DNA of 47,754 nt, taken from assembly GCA_001593685.1 (NCBI GenBank), contig LUKI01000014.1:1-47754 (forward strand), written 5' to 3'. This document shows positions 27,853 through 37,696 of the stretch, piece by piece. Source of the DNA: Gammaproteobacteria bacterium F7 (GTDB taxonomy: Bacteria; Pseudomonadota; Gammaproteobacteria; Pseudomonadales; IMCC2047). Numbering within the stretch: the first letter of the stretch is position 1; each line of letters begins with the position of its first letter. The translations under genes and the position numbers were made by a program. The notes beneath the pieces were generated by a model that made no database searches, was not told the DNA's origin, and saw only the letters and a program-made list of their open reading frames with translations.

Positions 27853-29268
27853 ATGGCAGGACAAACCTTATACGACAAACTGTGGCAGGACCATTTGGTC
27901 AAGACCCGTGAAGATGGCACAGCGTTGATTTATATCGACCGTCAGTTGCTGCACGAAGTGACATCACCACAAGCATTCGAAGGCTTGCGTCTTGCGAACC
28001 GTCAACCGTGGCGCTTGAACGCTAACCTGGCGACGGTGGATCACAATGTTCCGACCACGGATCGTGACAAAGGGGTTGCGGGTATCGAGGATCAGGTGTC
28101 CAAAATCCAGGTGACAACGCTTGATGAAAACTGTGATGAATTCGGCATTGTTGAATACAAGATGCAGGATGTTCGTCAGGGTATCGTACATGTTATTGGG
28201 CCAGAGCAGGGCGCAACATTGCCAGGCATGACGGTTGTATGTGGTGACTCCCATACCTCTACTCATGGCGCGTTTGCCTGTTTGGCGCATGGTATCGGTA
28301 CTTCTGAGGTTGAACACGTACTAGCGACTCAATGCTTGATTCAGAAGAAGATGAAAAACATGCTGGTGCGTATCGACGGTAAGTTGGGTGCTGGTGTGAG
28401 CGGTAAAGATGTTGTGTTGGCCATTATTGGCAAGATCGGCACAGCTGGCGGGACTGGTTACGCGATTGAGTTTGGTGGCCAGGTGATGCGTGATATGAGC
28501 ATGGAAGGCCGTATGACGGTTTGTAACATGGCCATTGAAGCGGGTGCCCGAGCGGGCATGGTAGCGGTTGATGATACCACTATTGAGTACTTTAAGGGCC
28601 GCCCTTATTCACCCACCGGCGAAACATGGGATAAGGCGGTTGAGTCCTGGAAACAGCTGACCAGTGATGACGACGCTGAGTTCGATACGGTTGTTGTGTT
28701 AAAAGGCGAAGACATCAAGCCGCAGGTAAGCTGGGGTACATCTCCTGAAATGGTTGCCGCGATTGACGAAAATGTTCCAGTTCCAGCAGAGCAAACTGAC
28801 GCGGTTAAGCGCGAAGGTTATGAGCGCGCATTAAAATATATGGATTTGCAGGCGGGTATGCCGATTACCGATATCAAAGTCGACAAGGTCTTTATCGGTT
28901 CTTGTACCAACTCTCGAATTGAAGACCTGCGCATGGCGGCAGAAGTGGCTAAAGGCCGCAAGGTTGCAGACTCTGTAAAGCAGGCGATGGTTGTGCCGGG
29001 CTCTGGTTTGGTAAAACAGCAGGCTGAAGCGGAAGGTCTGGATAAAATCTTTGTAGAAGCAGGTTTTGAGTGGCGTGACCCAGGATGCTCTATGTGTTTG
29101 GCGATGAATCCAGACAAATTGGAACCGGGCGAACATTGTGCCTCTACGTCAAACCGTAACTTTGAAGGTCGTCAGGGTTTTGGTGGTCGTACGCACCTGG
29201 TGAGTCCAGCAATGGCAGCGGCGGCAGCGGTTGAAGGCCACTTCGTGGATGTTCGCGATATCCTGTAA
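27853..29268 (+). CDS. leuC: 3-isopropylmalate dehydratase large subunit
   Basis: The 471 residues match LeuC of the aconitase family: [16 protein letters not shown], the substrate-loop [28 protein letters not shown], the [4Fe-4S] cysteines in [14 protein letters not shown] and in [11 protein letters not shown], and the C-terminal [12 protein letters not shown]. With LeuD it isomerises 2-isopropylmalate to 3-isopropylmalate in leucine biosynthesis. GGAGG precedes the ATG by 5 nt. It is the first gene of leuC-leuD-leuB. Confidence 0.98.
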   Translation: MAGQTLYDKLWQDHLVKTREDGTALIYIDRQLLHEVTSPQAFEGLRLANRQPWRLNANLATVDHNVPTTDRDKGVAGIEDQVSKIQVTTLDENCDEFGIVEYKMQDVRQGIVHVIGPEQGATLPGMTVVCGDSHTSTHGAFACLAHGIGTSEVEHVLATQCLIQKKMKNMLVRIDGKLGAGVSGKDVVLAIIGKIGTAGGTGYAIEFGGQVMRDMSMEGRMTVCNMAIEAGARAGMVAVDDTTIEYFKGRPYSPTGETWDKAVESWKQLTSDDDAEFDTVVVLKGEDIKPQVSWGTSPEMVAAIDENVPVPAEQTDAVKREGYERALKYMDLQAGMPITDIKVDKVFIGSCTNSRIEDLRMAAEVAKGRKVADSVKQAMVVPGSGLVKQQAEAEGLDKIFVEAGFEWRDPGCSMCLAMNPDKLEPGEHCASTSNRNFEGRQGFGGRTHLVSPAMAAAAAVEGHFVDVRDIL

Positions 29269-29333
29269 CAGAAACTTTAGCGTCGTCCGGAGCATGTCAG
29301 GGCGACCGGTAAAGAATAGATTAGAGAAAGGTT

Positions 29334-29981
29334 ATGGAAAAGTTTGAAAAACACACCGGTATCGTGGCGCCATTGAATCGCGCCAACGTTGATACCGACA
29401 TGATTATTCCCAAGCAGTTTTTGAAATCCATCAAGCGTACTGGTTTTGGCCAGAACCTGTTTGATGAGTGGCGTTATCTGGATGTAGGTCAGCCCGGTCA
29501 GGATTGCAGTCAGCGCCCGGTTAACGAAGAGTTCGTATTGAACTTTCCGCGCTACAAAGGGGCAAGTGTGCTGTTAGCACAACAAAACTTTGGTTGTGGC
29601 TCCAGCCGTGAACATGCGCCCTGGGCGATCTCCGAGTATGGTTTCCGTGCTGTTATCGCGCCGAGCTTTGCGGATATTTTCTTTAACAATAGCTTTAAAA
29701 ACGGTCTGTTGCCGATCGTTTTGGAGCAGAGCGTTGTTGATACGTTATTTGCTGAAGTTGAAGCTGAAGAGGGTTATCAATTAACGGTAGACCTCGAAGC
29801 CCAACAGGTGATTTCTCCCTCAGGTAATGCTTACGCATTTGAGATTGATCCGTTCCGCAAGCACTGTCTGCTGAACGGTTTAGATGACATTGGTCTGACG
29901 CTGCAGGATGCCGATGTGATACGCGATTTTGAAGACAAACGTCGTGAAACAGCGCCTTGGCTGTTTACCGAATTAAGCTAA
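29334..29981 (+). CDS. leuD: 3-isopropylmalate dehydratase small subunit
   Basis: The 215 residues show the LeuD swivelling domain: [31 protein letters not shown], then [32 protein letters not shown] and the C-terminal [17 protein letters not shown]. It supplies the mobile domain of the LeuCD isomerase. It lies 65 bp after leuC and 15 bp before leuB, so the three are cotranscribed. Length is normal for the long gammaproteobacterial form. Confidence 0.97.
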   Translation: MEKFEKHTGIVAPLNRANVDTDMIIPKQFLKSIKRTGFGQNLFDEWRYLDVGQPGQDCSQRPVNEEFVLNFPRYKGASVLLAQQNFGCGSSREHAPWAISEYGFRAVIAPSFADIFFNNSFKNGLLPIVLEQSVVDTLFAEVEAEEGYQLTVDLEAQQVISPSGNAYAFEIDPFRKHCLLNGLDDIGLTLQDADVIRDFEDKRRETAPWLFTELS

Positions 29982-29996
29982 TAAAGAGCTATAGAT

Positions 29997-31076
29997 ATGA
30001 CTGATAAGATTTTGATTTTAAAGGGTGATGGTATTGGCCCTGAGATTGTTAACGAAGCGATTAAGGTGCTGGAGGTTGTTAAGTCTAAGTTCAATCTGGA
30101 CATGCAAACAACGGAAGGTTTGATTGGTGGTGCAGCCTACGATGAGACGGGGTCACCATTTCCTGATGAATCTCTTAAGCAGGCTCAGGAAGCTGATGCG
30201 ATTCTGTTGGGTGCCGTGGGTGGACCGAAATGGGAAAAGCTGGATCGCGCGCTGACCCCTGAGCGTGGTCTGCTGGCCATTCGGTCTAACCTGGAGCTGT
30301 TTGCTAACCTGCGTCCAGCGATGTTGTATCCGCAACTAGCAGGCGCAACATCTTTGAAAGAAGAGATTGTATCCGGTCTGGATATTATGATCGTTCGTGA
30401 ATTAACAGGCGGCATCTATTTTGGCCAGCCGCGGGGTATCCGTACCTTGGAAAATGGCGAACGTGAAGGCTTCAATACTTATGTTTATTCGGAAAGCGAA
30501 GTGCGCCGAATTGCACATGTCGCATTCCAGGCGGCACAGAAGCGCGATAAGCGCGTTTGCTCTGTCGATAAGGCAAACGTGCTTGAAGCAACGGTTCTGT
30601 GGCGAGAAGTGATGGAAGAGGTGGCTAAAGAATACCCGGATGTTGAATTGAGCCACATGTACGTGGATAACGCCTCTATGCAGCTGGTGCGAGCACCCAA
30701 GCAGTTCGACGTGGTGGTTACCGGCAACATGTTTGGTGACATCCTGTCTGATACCGCCGCCATGCTGACGGGCTCTATCGGTATGCTGCCTTCTGCATCT
30801 CTGGATAAAAATAACAAAGGCATGTACGAGCCGATTCACGGGTCTGCGCCTGATATCGCTGGAAAGGGTATTGCTAACCCGCTGGCTACAATCCTGTCTG
30901 TGGCGATGATGTACCGTTACAGCTTCAACCGTTCGGATGTTGCGGAAGCGATCGAAAAGGCCGTTGGTGATGTGCTGGATCAAGGTTATCGTACGGCTGA
31001 TATCAAAGGTGACGCTGGGAAAACCGTCAGCACGGTTGAGATGGGCGATGCGGTTGTAGCCGCTTTATCCAAATAG
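29997..31076 (+). CDS. leuB: 3-isopropylmalate dehydrogenase
   Basis: The 359 residues match Leu[60 protein letters not shown], and the NAD-site [23 protein letters not shown]. It oxidises and decarboxylates 3-isopropylmalate to 2-oxoisocaproate with NAD. It ends the leuCDB operon; a long hairpin follows before asd. Confidence 0.98.
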   Translation: MTDKILILKGDGIGPEIVNEAIKVLEVVKSKFNLDMQTTEGLIGGAAYDETGSPFPDESLKQAQEADAILLGAVGGPKWEKLDRALTPERGLLAIRSNLELFANLRPAMLYPQLAGATSLKEEIVSGLDIMIVRELTGGIYFGQPRGIRTLENGEREGFNTYVYSESEVRRIAHVAFQAAQKRDKRVCSVDKANVLEATVLWREVMEEVAKEYPDVELSHMYVDNASMQLVRAPKQFDVVVTGNMFGDILSDTAAMLTGSIGMLPSASLDKNNKGMYEPIHGSAPDIAGKGIANPLATILSVAMMYRYSFNRSDVAEAIEKAVGDVLDQGYRTADIKGDAGKTVSTVEMGDAVVAALSK

Positions 31077-31090
31077 TCACCCTTCGTTAC

Positions 31091-31128
31091 GTTTATTAAG
31101 GGTTTATTGCCTAAATCCCTTAATAAAC
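31091..31128. repeat. Long inverted repeat (hairpin) between leuB and asd
   Basis: GTTTATTAAGGG (31091-31102) is the exact reverse complement of CCCTTAATAAAC (31117-31128). Inside, TTTA (31103-31106) pairs with TAAA (31112-31115), leaving loop TTGCC and one bulged T, so the stem is effectively 16 bp. It is AT-rich and lacks a T-run, so it is not a classical terminator. It could act as a stabilising or processing hairpin, or as a regulator site. Confidence 0.75.
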
Positions 31129-31222
31129 AGCGCATTTTCCACTAGAATTGCGTTGCTTTCGGTGGCCGCTCGTTTTCGGTCGGCTGCCGATTTATTTAAA
31201 CTCTAAATTTGGACTTTCCAAC

Positions 31223-32242
31223 ATGACTAAACTCTACGATGTGGCAGTCGTCGGCGCGACCGGTGCTGTCGGTGAAACCATTATTTCCATCCTCGAAGAG
31301 CGCGACTTCCCTGTGGGTAATCTGTACCCGCTGGCCAGCGCCCGTTCGGCTGGTAAACGTATCATGTTCAAAGGTAAGTCTGTTGTTATTGAAGACCTGG
31401 CTGACTTTGATTTTTCTAAAGTACAGATTGGCCTGTTTTCTGCGGGTGGTAGCATCTCTGCGGAGTTTGCACCAAAGGCCGCCGCTGCCGGTTGCGTGGT
31501 CGTTGATAACACCTCGCATTTCCGTTACGACGATGATATTCCACTGGTTGTGCCTGAGGTTAATCCAGAAGCACTGGATGATTATGCGAACCGTAACATC
31601 ATTGCTAACCCTAACTGCTCAACGATTCAAATGTTGGTGGCACTGAAGCCGATTCATGGTGCGGTGGGTATTGAGCGTATTAACGTGGCGACTTACCAGG
31701 CAGTATCCGGTACCGGTAAAGAAGCCATTGAAGAGCTGGCATCACAAACGGCTAAATTACTGAATGGTCAGGAAGCAGAGGCAGAAGTCTATCCGAAACA
31801 AATTGCTTTCAATGCGCTGCCACAGATCGACGTGTTTCAGGAAAATGGTTACACCAAAGAAGAAATGAAAATGGTTTGGGAAACCAAGAAGATTATGGAT
31901 GAAAGCATTGAGGTTAATCCAACCTGTGTGCGTATTCCTGTCTTCTATGGGCACTCAGAAGCCGTTCATATCGAAACGCGTGAAAAGATCAGCGTTGAGC
32001 AAGTGCGTGAGCTCATGGCTAAAGCGCCGGGTGTTGAACTGATGGACGAACATGTTGATGGAGGCTACCCAACGGCGGTAACCGAATCAGCAGGTGCTGA
32101 CCCTACCTTTGTTGGCCGTATCCGTGAGGATATCTCTCACCCACGAGGCATTAATATGTGGGTTGTTGCTGATAATGTTCGTAAAGGTGCGGCACTTAAC
32201 AGTGTGCAAATTGCTGAAATTTTGATTGATTCGAAATTATAA
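31223..32242 (+). CDS. asd: Aspartate-semialdehyde dehydrogenase
   Basis: The 339-residue protein starts at ATG 31223 (MTKLYDVAVVGATGAVGE, the NADP-binding loop). The frame opens further upstream, but those codons are not family-like. The active-site cysteine lies in NIIANPNCSTIQM, and VATYQAVSGTGKEAIEEL and CVRIPVFYGHSEAVHIET are conserved. It reduces aspartyl phosphate to the semialdehyde, the branch point to lysine/diaminopimelate, threonine and methionine. Position between leuB and fimV matches Pseudomonas. Confidence 0.97.
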   Translation: MTKLYDVAVVGATGAVGETIISILEERDFPVGNLYPLASARSAGKRIMFKGKSVVIEDLADFDFSKVQIGLFSAGGSISAEFAPKAAAAGCVVVDNTSHFRYDDDIPLVVPEVNPEALDDYANRNIIANPNCSTIQMLVALKPIHGAVGIERINVATYQAVSGTGKEAIEELASQTAKLLNGQEAEAEVYPKQIAFNALPQIDVFQENGYTKEEMKMVWETKKIMDESIEVNPTCVRIPVFYGHSEAVHIETREKISVEQVRELMAKAPGVELMDEHVDGGYPTAVTESAGADPTFVGRIREDISHPRGINMWVVADNVRKGAALNSVQIAEILIDSKL

Positions 32243-32305
32243 AATCAGCGTCATGAGAATCAGCTGTAAAATTAGCTGACAATTTTCTGGCGCTCTGGTT
32301 AGACT

Positions 32306-32354
32306 GGGCTAAACTTTTCCATAACTGTGTTGTGGCATGGGTTTAGCCCTTTTT
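32306..32354 (+). terminator. Terminator after asd
   Basis: GGGCTAAAC (32306-32314) pairs with GTTTAGCCC (32341-32349), followed by TTTTT. The 26-nt loop can form an additional weak stem (CCATAAC with TTGTGG). Confidence 0.75.
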
Positions 32355-32461
32355 ATTTAGGCATACCATGATCATAAACTCACTGAAAGCGTGATTAACG
32401 TAAGCGTCGATTATTACGCTGTCTGTGTGTTGTTTTTCATATTTTAAAAAGGATAGGTCGT

Positions 32462-35014
32462 ATGGTTCGCAAGCTTGCAATGGCAATGGTAGTTTCCGGA
32501 GCCCTTGGTAGTAGTTACGCAAATGCGTTAGGTTTGGGCGAAATCAAACTAAACTCTGCGCTGAATCAGCCGCTGGACGCACAGGTTAAACTGCTTAATG
32601 TTGGCGATCTGTCCGAGAATGAAATTTTACCGAACCTGGCAAGTCATGATGATTTTGCCCGTGCCGGGGTAGAGCGGGTATTTTTTCTGACCGGTATCAA
32701 ATTTGATGTTGAGTTGGATGGCAAGGGCGGTGCGACACTGCACTTGACCACGGATCGTATCGTCCGAGAGCCCTTTCTGAACTTTTTAATTGAGTTGCAC
32801 TGGCCAAGCGGACGCTTGTTACGTGAATACACAGCATTACTTGATCCTCCCTTGTTTTCTGAAGCGGCAGCAGCGCCTGTTCAGCAATCGGCGAGCGGCA
32901 CACCGATGCCGGTGCAATCAACGCCAGCCCCAGTAGTTCAGCAGCCAACCTATGGTACGTCGAGTGCTTCGCAAAGTGGTTCGCAGTCAGCACCTGTTTC
33001 TGCGACAAACGAAGAAAAGGGTGGCACTGTTCGCGTAAAAAAGAACGATACGCTATGGGGCATAGCTAAAGAGAATCGCCCCGATCAGAGTGTTACTGTA
33101 CGCCAGACAATGGTGGCTATTCAGCAAAATAACCCTCGGGCTTTTATTAATAACAATATCAATCTGCTGAAATCGGGACAGGTTCTGCGTATTCCTGACG
33201 TGGGTGAAATTCGTCGTATTTCATCACGAGAGGCGTATTCAGAAACACAGCGCCAGATGGCTGAGTGGCAGGGTAAAAAGACCATTGATGCAACTCAAAG
33301 CTACAAGGCGTCAAAGGATGAGGTGTCAACAGCTGATCAAGCGGGTTTAGTAAAATTAGTTGCCACTGAGGATGAGCTGGATAATGAGATTGAAGCCGGT
33401 TCCGGCTCCGGAGATAGCCTTGGCGGTGCGGCGGCAACTGGTGACGGCTCAGGCACAGGTTCATCGACAGTAGAAGATGTCGATGCACTGCAAAAACAAC
33501 TGGATGACCTGCAACGTCTGATGACGTTGAAGCAGGAGCAGTTAGCTTTATTGCAAGCGACACAGGCCGAAGAGGAGGCACAGGCGCAGGCAGAAAGTGA
33601 GTTAGTGTCAGTTGCCGAAGAAGTAGCTAAAGCCGAAGGGCTAGTAGCAGGGAGCGAAACTCCTGAGGGCGCTGTTAATACCACTGGCGAAGCGTTAGAT
33701 GAGTCTGCTGTTCAAGCTACAGATAACCTGGGATCAGCGGAAGAGGCTGTTGCTCCCGTTGCCGAGGGAATGACTGCTGAGACTCAAGACGTAGCTGCTG
33801 AGTTGTCTGAAAAATCATCGACTACAGAGGTTGTCAAGTCTGAAGAGAAAGCACCAGGAACGCCAGCGCCTGAACAGCAACGGCCACAGGAAGGTGTTAT
33901 GGATATTCTGCTTAATAACCCTCTCTATATTGGTGTTCTTCTGGTTGTTATTCTAGGCGGCTTGATTTTACTGGGAGCGATTTCCCGTCGCCGTAAAGAG
34001 GAACAGGATTATCCTGCCGAGCCGCAGCAAGCTATTAATAATGTGAATGATGAGATCGACATTCCTGATAACCTGGAGGAGCAAGTCGATCAGGTTGAAA
34101 CTGAAAATACGGTTAACCTTGCTGATTCTGAACCATTAGTTAGCGCCGCCGGTGAAGCTGACTCCAATGCTGACGAGGTACGTAAATTACTCGACGAGTC
34201 GGATATTTTTATTGCCTATGGACGTTATGAGCGCGCGATTGAAATTCTACAGCCCGCAGTTAACGATAACCCGCAAAATACCGCGTTGCATCTGAAGCTT
34301 GCGGAAGTCTACCTGCTCAATAAAGACGAAGCGCGATTCACCCAACAGGAAGCCGATTTGCAGGCTATTGGGGATGCCGAAGCTATTAGCTCACTTGCAG
34401 CGTTGAAAGAAAAACATGCTGATTTGCTTGCTGTGGCGTCACAGCCTGAACAAGTTGATGAAGTGGATTTTGATGTTGAACAGAATGATAGTCCTGCCTC
34501 TGAGCCAGAAACATTAACTTCTGCTGAAATTACAGAGGAAGAAGACTTTTTATCCTTTGATCTTGATGAGGATGAGGATGAGGTGGCGGATAAAACCGCT
34601 GATGCGGAGTTGAGCGACCTTGAGTTTGATCTGCCAAGCGATCAGGTGGAGATTCCTGAGGAGTCTGTAGCGACTGAGCCTGAAACACATGATAATCTGG
34701 TCGATTTTGAAAGCGAGTCAGTTGATGACGCCCTTAATATTGATGTTGAAGAAGAGTCAGTAGCGAGTGATTCTGAACTGGAATTCAGCCTGGACGATGA
34801 GGTGGCTGATGCTCAGGATTCAGAGGCAACAGGTGCTGATGATTTAGATTTCCTGGTCGACACCGATGAGTCTGCAACTAAGCTTGAACTGGCTAAAGCT
34901 TATATCGATATGGCTGATACTGAGGCGGCGCAGGAAATTCTTAATGAAGTGGTTTCAGAGGGAAGTGAAGCACAACAGCAGGAAGCTAAAAAGCTGCTTG
35001 AAAACCTAGAGTGA
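32462..35014 (+). CDS. fimV: FimV-family pilus/polarity protein with LysM domain
   Basis: The 850 residues follow the FimV layout: signal sequence (SGALGSSYANA), the FimV N-terminal domain (LGLGEIKLNSALNQPLDAQVKLLN, IELHWPSGRLLREYTALLDPP), a LysM motif (about 190-255; VRVKKNDTLWGIAKENRP), a coiled coil (about 340-380), a transmembrane helix (about 485-508), an acidic cytoplasmic region with a TPR-like repeat (about 580-640) and the conserved C-terminal ATKLELAKAYIDMADTEAAQEILNEV. FimV binds peptidoglycan and organises polar type IV pilus and secretion machinery. The stop overlaps the truA start (GTGA). Confidence 0.93.
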   Translation: MVRKLAMAMVVSGALGSSYANALGLGEIKLNSALNQPLDAQVKLLNVGDLSENEILPNLASHDDFARAGVERVFFLTGIKFDVELDGKGGATLHLTTDRIVREPFLNFLIELHWPSGRLLREYTALLDPPLFSEAAAAPVQQSASGTPMPVQSTPAPVVQQPTYGTSSASQSGSQSAPVSATNEEKGGTVRVKKNDTLWGIAKENRPDQSVTVRQTMVAIQQNNPRAFINNNINLLKSGQVLRIPDVGEIRRISSREAYSETQRQMAEWQGKKTIDATQSYKASKDEVSTADQAGLVKLVATEDELDNEIEAGSGSGDSLGGAAATGDGSGTGSSTVEDVDALQKQLDDLQRLMTLKQEQLALLQATQAEEEAQAQAESELVSVAEEVAKAEGLVAGSETPEGAVNTTGEALDESAVQATDNLGSAEEAVAPVAEGMTAETQDVAAELSEKSSTTEVVKSEEKAPGTPAPEQQRPQEGVMDILLNNPLYIGVLLVVILGGLILLGAISRRRKEEQDYPAEPQQAINNVNDEIDIPDNLEEQVDQVETENTVNLADSEPLVSAAGEADSNADEVRKLLDESDIFIAYGRYERAIEILQPAVNDNPQNTALHLKLAEVYLLNKDEARFTQQEADLQAIGDAEAISSLAALKEKHADLLAVASQPEQVDEVDFDVEQNDSPASEPETLTSAEITEEEDFLSFDLDEDEDEVADKTADAELSDLEFDLPSDQVEIPEESVATEPETHDNLVDFESESVDDALNIDVEEESVASDSELEFSLDDEVADAQDSEATGADDLDFLVDTDESATKLELAKAYIDMADTEAAQEILNEVVSEGSEAQQQEAKKLLENLE

Positions 35015-35820
35015 CCACAAAAGAAAATACCCTAACCCGTGTAGCGCTTGGCATTGAGTACCATGGCAGCGGCTACAACGGGTGGCAAGCCCAAAATCAC
35101 GAGTCCATTACCGTACAGTGCGAACTGGAGTCTGCATTAAGCAAAATTGCAGATGCTCCGGTTCGTGTTTTTTGTGCGGGGCGAACGGACGCTGGCGTCC
35201 ATGCGACCGGTCAGGTTGTGCACTTTGATGTTCTTAAGCCTCGAACTGAAAGTGCTTGGGTGCGAGGAACCAACACTCATTTACCTGATTCCATTCGGGT
35301 GCGTTGGGCAAAGTTTGTGCCCGAAGACTTTCATGCACGCTTTTCGGCCATGGCTAGACGTTATATCTATGTCATCGAAAATACCTCTGTGCATTCGGCG
35401 ATCATGAACAAACACTTCTCCTTTGAAGACCGGCCTCTGGACGTTGAACGCATGCAGCTTGCCGCTAACTATCTGGTTGGCGAACATGACTTCAGCTCCT
35501 ATCGAACCGTAAGATGTCAGGCAAAATCGGCCATTAAAACGGTTCATCATTTAAAGGTTGAGCGCCATGGTTCGTTAATTGCTATTGATATCTATGCCAA
35601 TGCATTTTTACATCATATGGTACGCAACGTGGCCGGTGTATTGATGATGGTGGGAATGGGGAAGGCCGAGCCGGTGTGGGCTAAGCAGGTGCTTGATGCC
35701 CGAGATCGAACAGTGGGTGGTGTGACTGCACCGCCAAACGGTTTATATCTAGTGGGTGTGGATTACCCGTCTCATTACGAGTTAGCAACGAATAAAGTTG
35801 ATTTGCCTTTTTTTGCTTAA
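35011..35820 (+). CDS. truA: tRNA pseudouridine(38-40) synthase TruA
   Basis: The 269 residues carry the TruA catalytic aspartate Asp60 in CAGRTDAGVHATGQVVHFD, plus FHARFSAMARRYIYVI and ANAFLHHMVRNVAGVLMMVG. The enzyme forms pseudouridine at positions 38-40 of the anticodon arm. GTG at 35011 overlaps the fimV stop by 4 bp, so it is probably translated by coupling, as in Pseudomonas. Confidence 0.97.
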   Translation: MTTKENTLTRVALGIEYHGSGYNGWQAQNHESITVQCELESALSKIADAPVRVFCAGRTDAGVHATGQVVHFDVLKPRTESAWVRGTNTHLPDSIRVRWAKFVPEDFHARFSAMARRYIYVIENTSVHSAIMNKHFSFEDRPLDVERMQLAANYLVGEHDFSSYRTVRCQAKSAIKTVHHLKVERHGSLIAIDIYANAFLHHMVRNVAGVLMMVGMGKAEPVWAKQVLDARDRTVGGVTAPPNGLYLVGVDYPSHYELATNKVDLPFFA

Positions 35821-35899
35821 ATGGGCTTCACAGCTGCTGCTGAACTTTCCTTTTTGTTAGAATCACTCGATATCATTTTTTATTGTTTAGGAATATACG

Positions 35900-36529
35900 G
35901 TGAGCCCAGCTATCAGAACCCGCGTTAAAATTTGTGGTATTACTCGACCAGAGGACGGCCTTGCCGTTGCAGAAGCTGGCGCCGACGCTATTGGGCTGGT
36001 TTTTTATGCTAAAAGCCCGCGTGCCGTAACCATTGCTCAGGCACAGGCTATTATCAGTGTTTTGCCTCCCTTCGTTACTCGGGTTGGTTTGTTTGTTGAC
36101 GCACCTCAAGCCGAACTGGATGCCATTCTGGATCAGGTTGAGTTAGACGTTATTCAGTTTCATGGCAACGAGTCCTTGGCTCAGTGCGAGGCAGCTGGAA
36201 AAGAATATATGAAAGCGGTAAGAGTTCAGGAGACAGCCGATATTGTTACTGCCGCTGAGCGCTATCCGACGGCTTCAGCGTTACTGTTGGATGCTTATCA
36301 TCCAACTAAACCGGGCGGGACTGGCGAAACTTTTGACTGGGATAAAATCCCTGCTCACTTAAGCAAACCGATTGTGTTAGCTGGTGGTTTAAGTAGTGAT
36401 AATGTGGCTCAGGCGATTAGCGCCGTTAACCCTTATGCTGTTGATGTGAGTGGTGGCGTAGAAGAGAGTAAGGGTATTAAAAGTGTTGAAAAAATTATTG
36501 ATTTTATAGCCGCGGTAAATAGTTTGTAG
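35900..36529 (+). CDS. trpF: Phosphoribosylanthranilate isomerase
   Basis: The 209 residues match TrpF: catalytic cysteine in [49 protein letters not shown] and the general-acid aspartate in [17 protein letters not shown]. It performs the Amadori rearrangement in tryptophan biosynthesis. The start is GTG 35900. No trpB or trpA is adjacent; accD follows directly, the order seen in pseudomonads. Confidence 0.97.
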   Translation: MSPAIRTRVKICGITRPEDGLAVAEAGADAIGLVFYAKSPRAVTIAQAQAIISVLPPFVTRVGLFVDAPQAELDAILDQVELDVIQFHGNESLAQCEAAGKEYMKAVRVQETADIVTAAERYPTASALLLDAYHPTKPGGTGETFDWDKIPAHLSKPIVLAGGLSSDNVAQAISAVNPYAVDVSGGVEESKGIKSVEKIIDFIAAVNSL

Positions 36530-36777
36530 AGACAATTTATGAACCCTCGAGCTGGAGTTTTCTCTGATAGGGAAAAACATCTGGAATCAGAGTACTTATA
36601 TATTGATGGTACATGGTGTAGGTTTTAACTCCGCCAGAAGGCAAAAAAAACAATCGGGCAAATGTCTCGTATAAGTGTAAAAAAACTTGTCCTATCCGCG
36701 ACTATAACAAGGTAGGCAGGTACAATAGTCGGGATAAACCCGCAGCAGATGATTACAATTAAAGGATATACTGAACA

Positions 36778-37644
36778 ATGAGCAGCTGGCTTGAAAGAAT
36801 TGTTCCCTCCATCGTTCGTTCTGAACAGAAGAAAAAAAGCACCGTGCCCGAAGGGTTGTGGAAAAAATGCCCTAAATGTGACGGTGTTTTATATCGCCCT
36901 GAACTGGAAAATAATCAGGACGTTTGCCCCAAATGTGATTACCACATGCGTATTGGCTCTCGTCGTCGGCTCGATATGTTTCTGGATCAGGATGGACGGG
37001 AAGAAATCGCCGCTGAACTGGTGCCCGAGGACAAATTAAAGTTTAGAGACTCTAAAAAATACAAAGATCGTTTGGTTGCCGCACAGAAAAGTACAGGCGA
37101 GCAGGACGCTCTGGTTGTGATGAAAGGCAAGCTAAACGGTTTACCCGTCGTGGCATGCTGCTTTGAGTTTGGCTTTATGGGCGGCTCAATGGGTGCGGTG
37201 GTCGGTGCACGGTTTGTTCGTGCGGTGAACGTTTGTTTGGAAGAGCGTATTCCGCTGATTTGTTTTTCCACTTCGGGTGGTGCGCGGATGCAGGAAGCTT
37301 TGATCTCACTAATGCAAATGGCAAAAACCAGTGCAGCAATTGAGCGTATGAAACAGCAGGGAATCCCGTATATTTCGGTTCTGACGGATCCAGTATACGG
37401 TGGTGTTTCCGCGAGCCTGGCCATGCTGGGTGACTTAAATGTGGCTGAGCCAAAAGCCTTGATCGGTTTTGCCGGCCCTCGTGTGATCGAGCAGACGGTT
37501 CGAGAAAAATTGCCAGAAGGCTTCCAGCGCAGTGAGTTCCTATTGGATCACGGTGCCGTAGATATGATTATTCCTCGAGGTGAAATGCGTGACCGTTTGG
37601 CCAATATTTTAACTAAACTTATGCCTTCCTTGGCAGGGTCCTAA
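36778..37644 (+). CDS. accD: Acetyl-CoA carboxylase carboxyltransferase subunit beta
   Basis: The 288 residues have the AccD zinc ribbon (Cys31, Cys34, Cys50, Cys53 in CPKC...CPKC) and the carboxyltransferase core ([91 protein letters not shown]). With AccA it transfers carboxyl from biotin to acetyl-CoA, the first committed step of fatty acid synthesis. A 248-bp region before it has no recognised gene. Confidence 0.98.
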   Translation: MSSWLERIVPSIVRSEQKKKSTVPEGLWKKCPKCDGVLYRPELENNQDVCPKCDYHMRIGSRRRLDMFLDQDGREEIAAELVPEDKLKFRDSKKYKDRLVAAQKSTGEQDALVVMKGKLNGLPVVACCFEFGFMGGSMGAVVGARFVRAVNVCLEERIPLICFSTSGGARMQEALISLMQMAKTSAAIERMKQQGIPYISVLTDPVYGGVSASLAMLGDLNVAEPKALIGFAGPRVIEQTVREKLPEGFQRSEFLLDHGAVDMIIPRGEMRDRLANILTKLMPSLAGS

Positions 37645-37652
37645 ACCCTGCC
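37632..37652 (+). terminator. Hairpin overlapping the accD stop codon
   Basis: GGCAGGG (37632-37638) pairs with CCCTGCC (37646-37652); the loop TCCTAAA contains the TAA stop. There is no T-run, so it may attenuate rather than end transcription into folC. Confidence 0.5.
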
Positions 37653-37696
37653 TTAATGGTTTTCATCCACCGTTTTATTTTTAGAATTACATTATT

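Noticed and set aside
30402-30983. Long antisense frame inside leuB (193 codons)
   Set aside because: Antisense to a strongly conserved gene, histidine/arginine-rich composition typical of shadow frames, no ribosome-binding site.
31148-31222. N-terminal extension of aspartate-semialdehyde dehydrogenase
   Set aside because: The 25 extra codons are not family-like; ATG 31223 starts directly before the NADP-binding loop.
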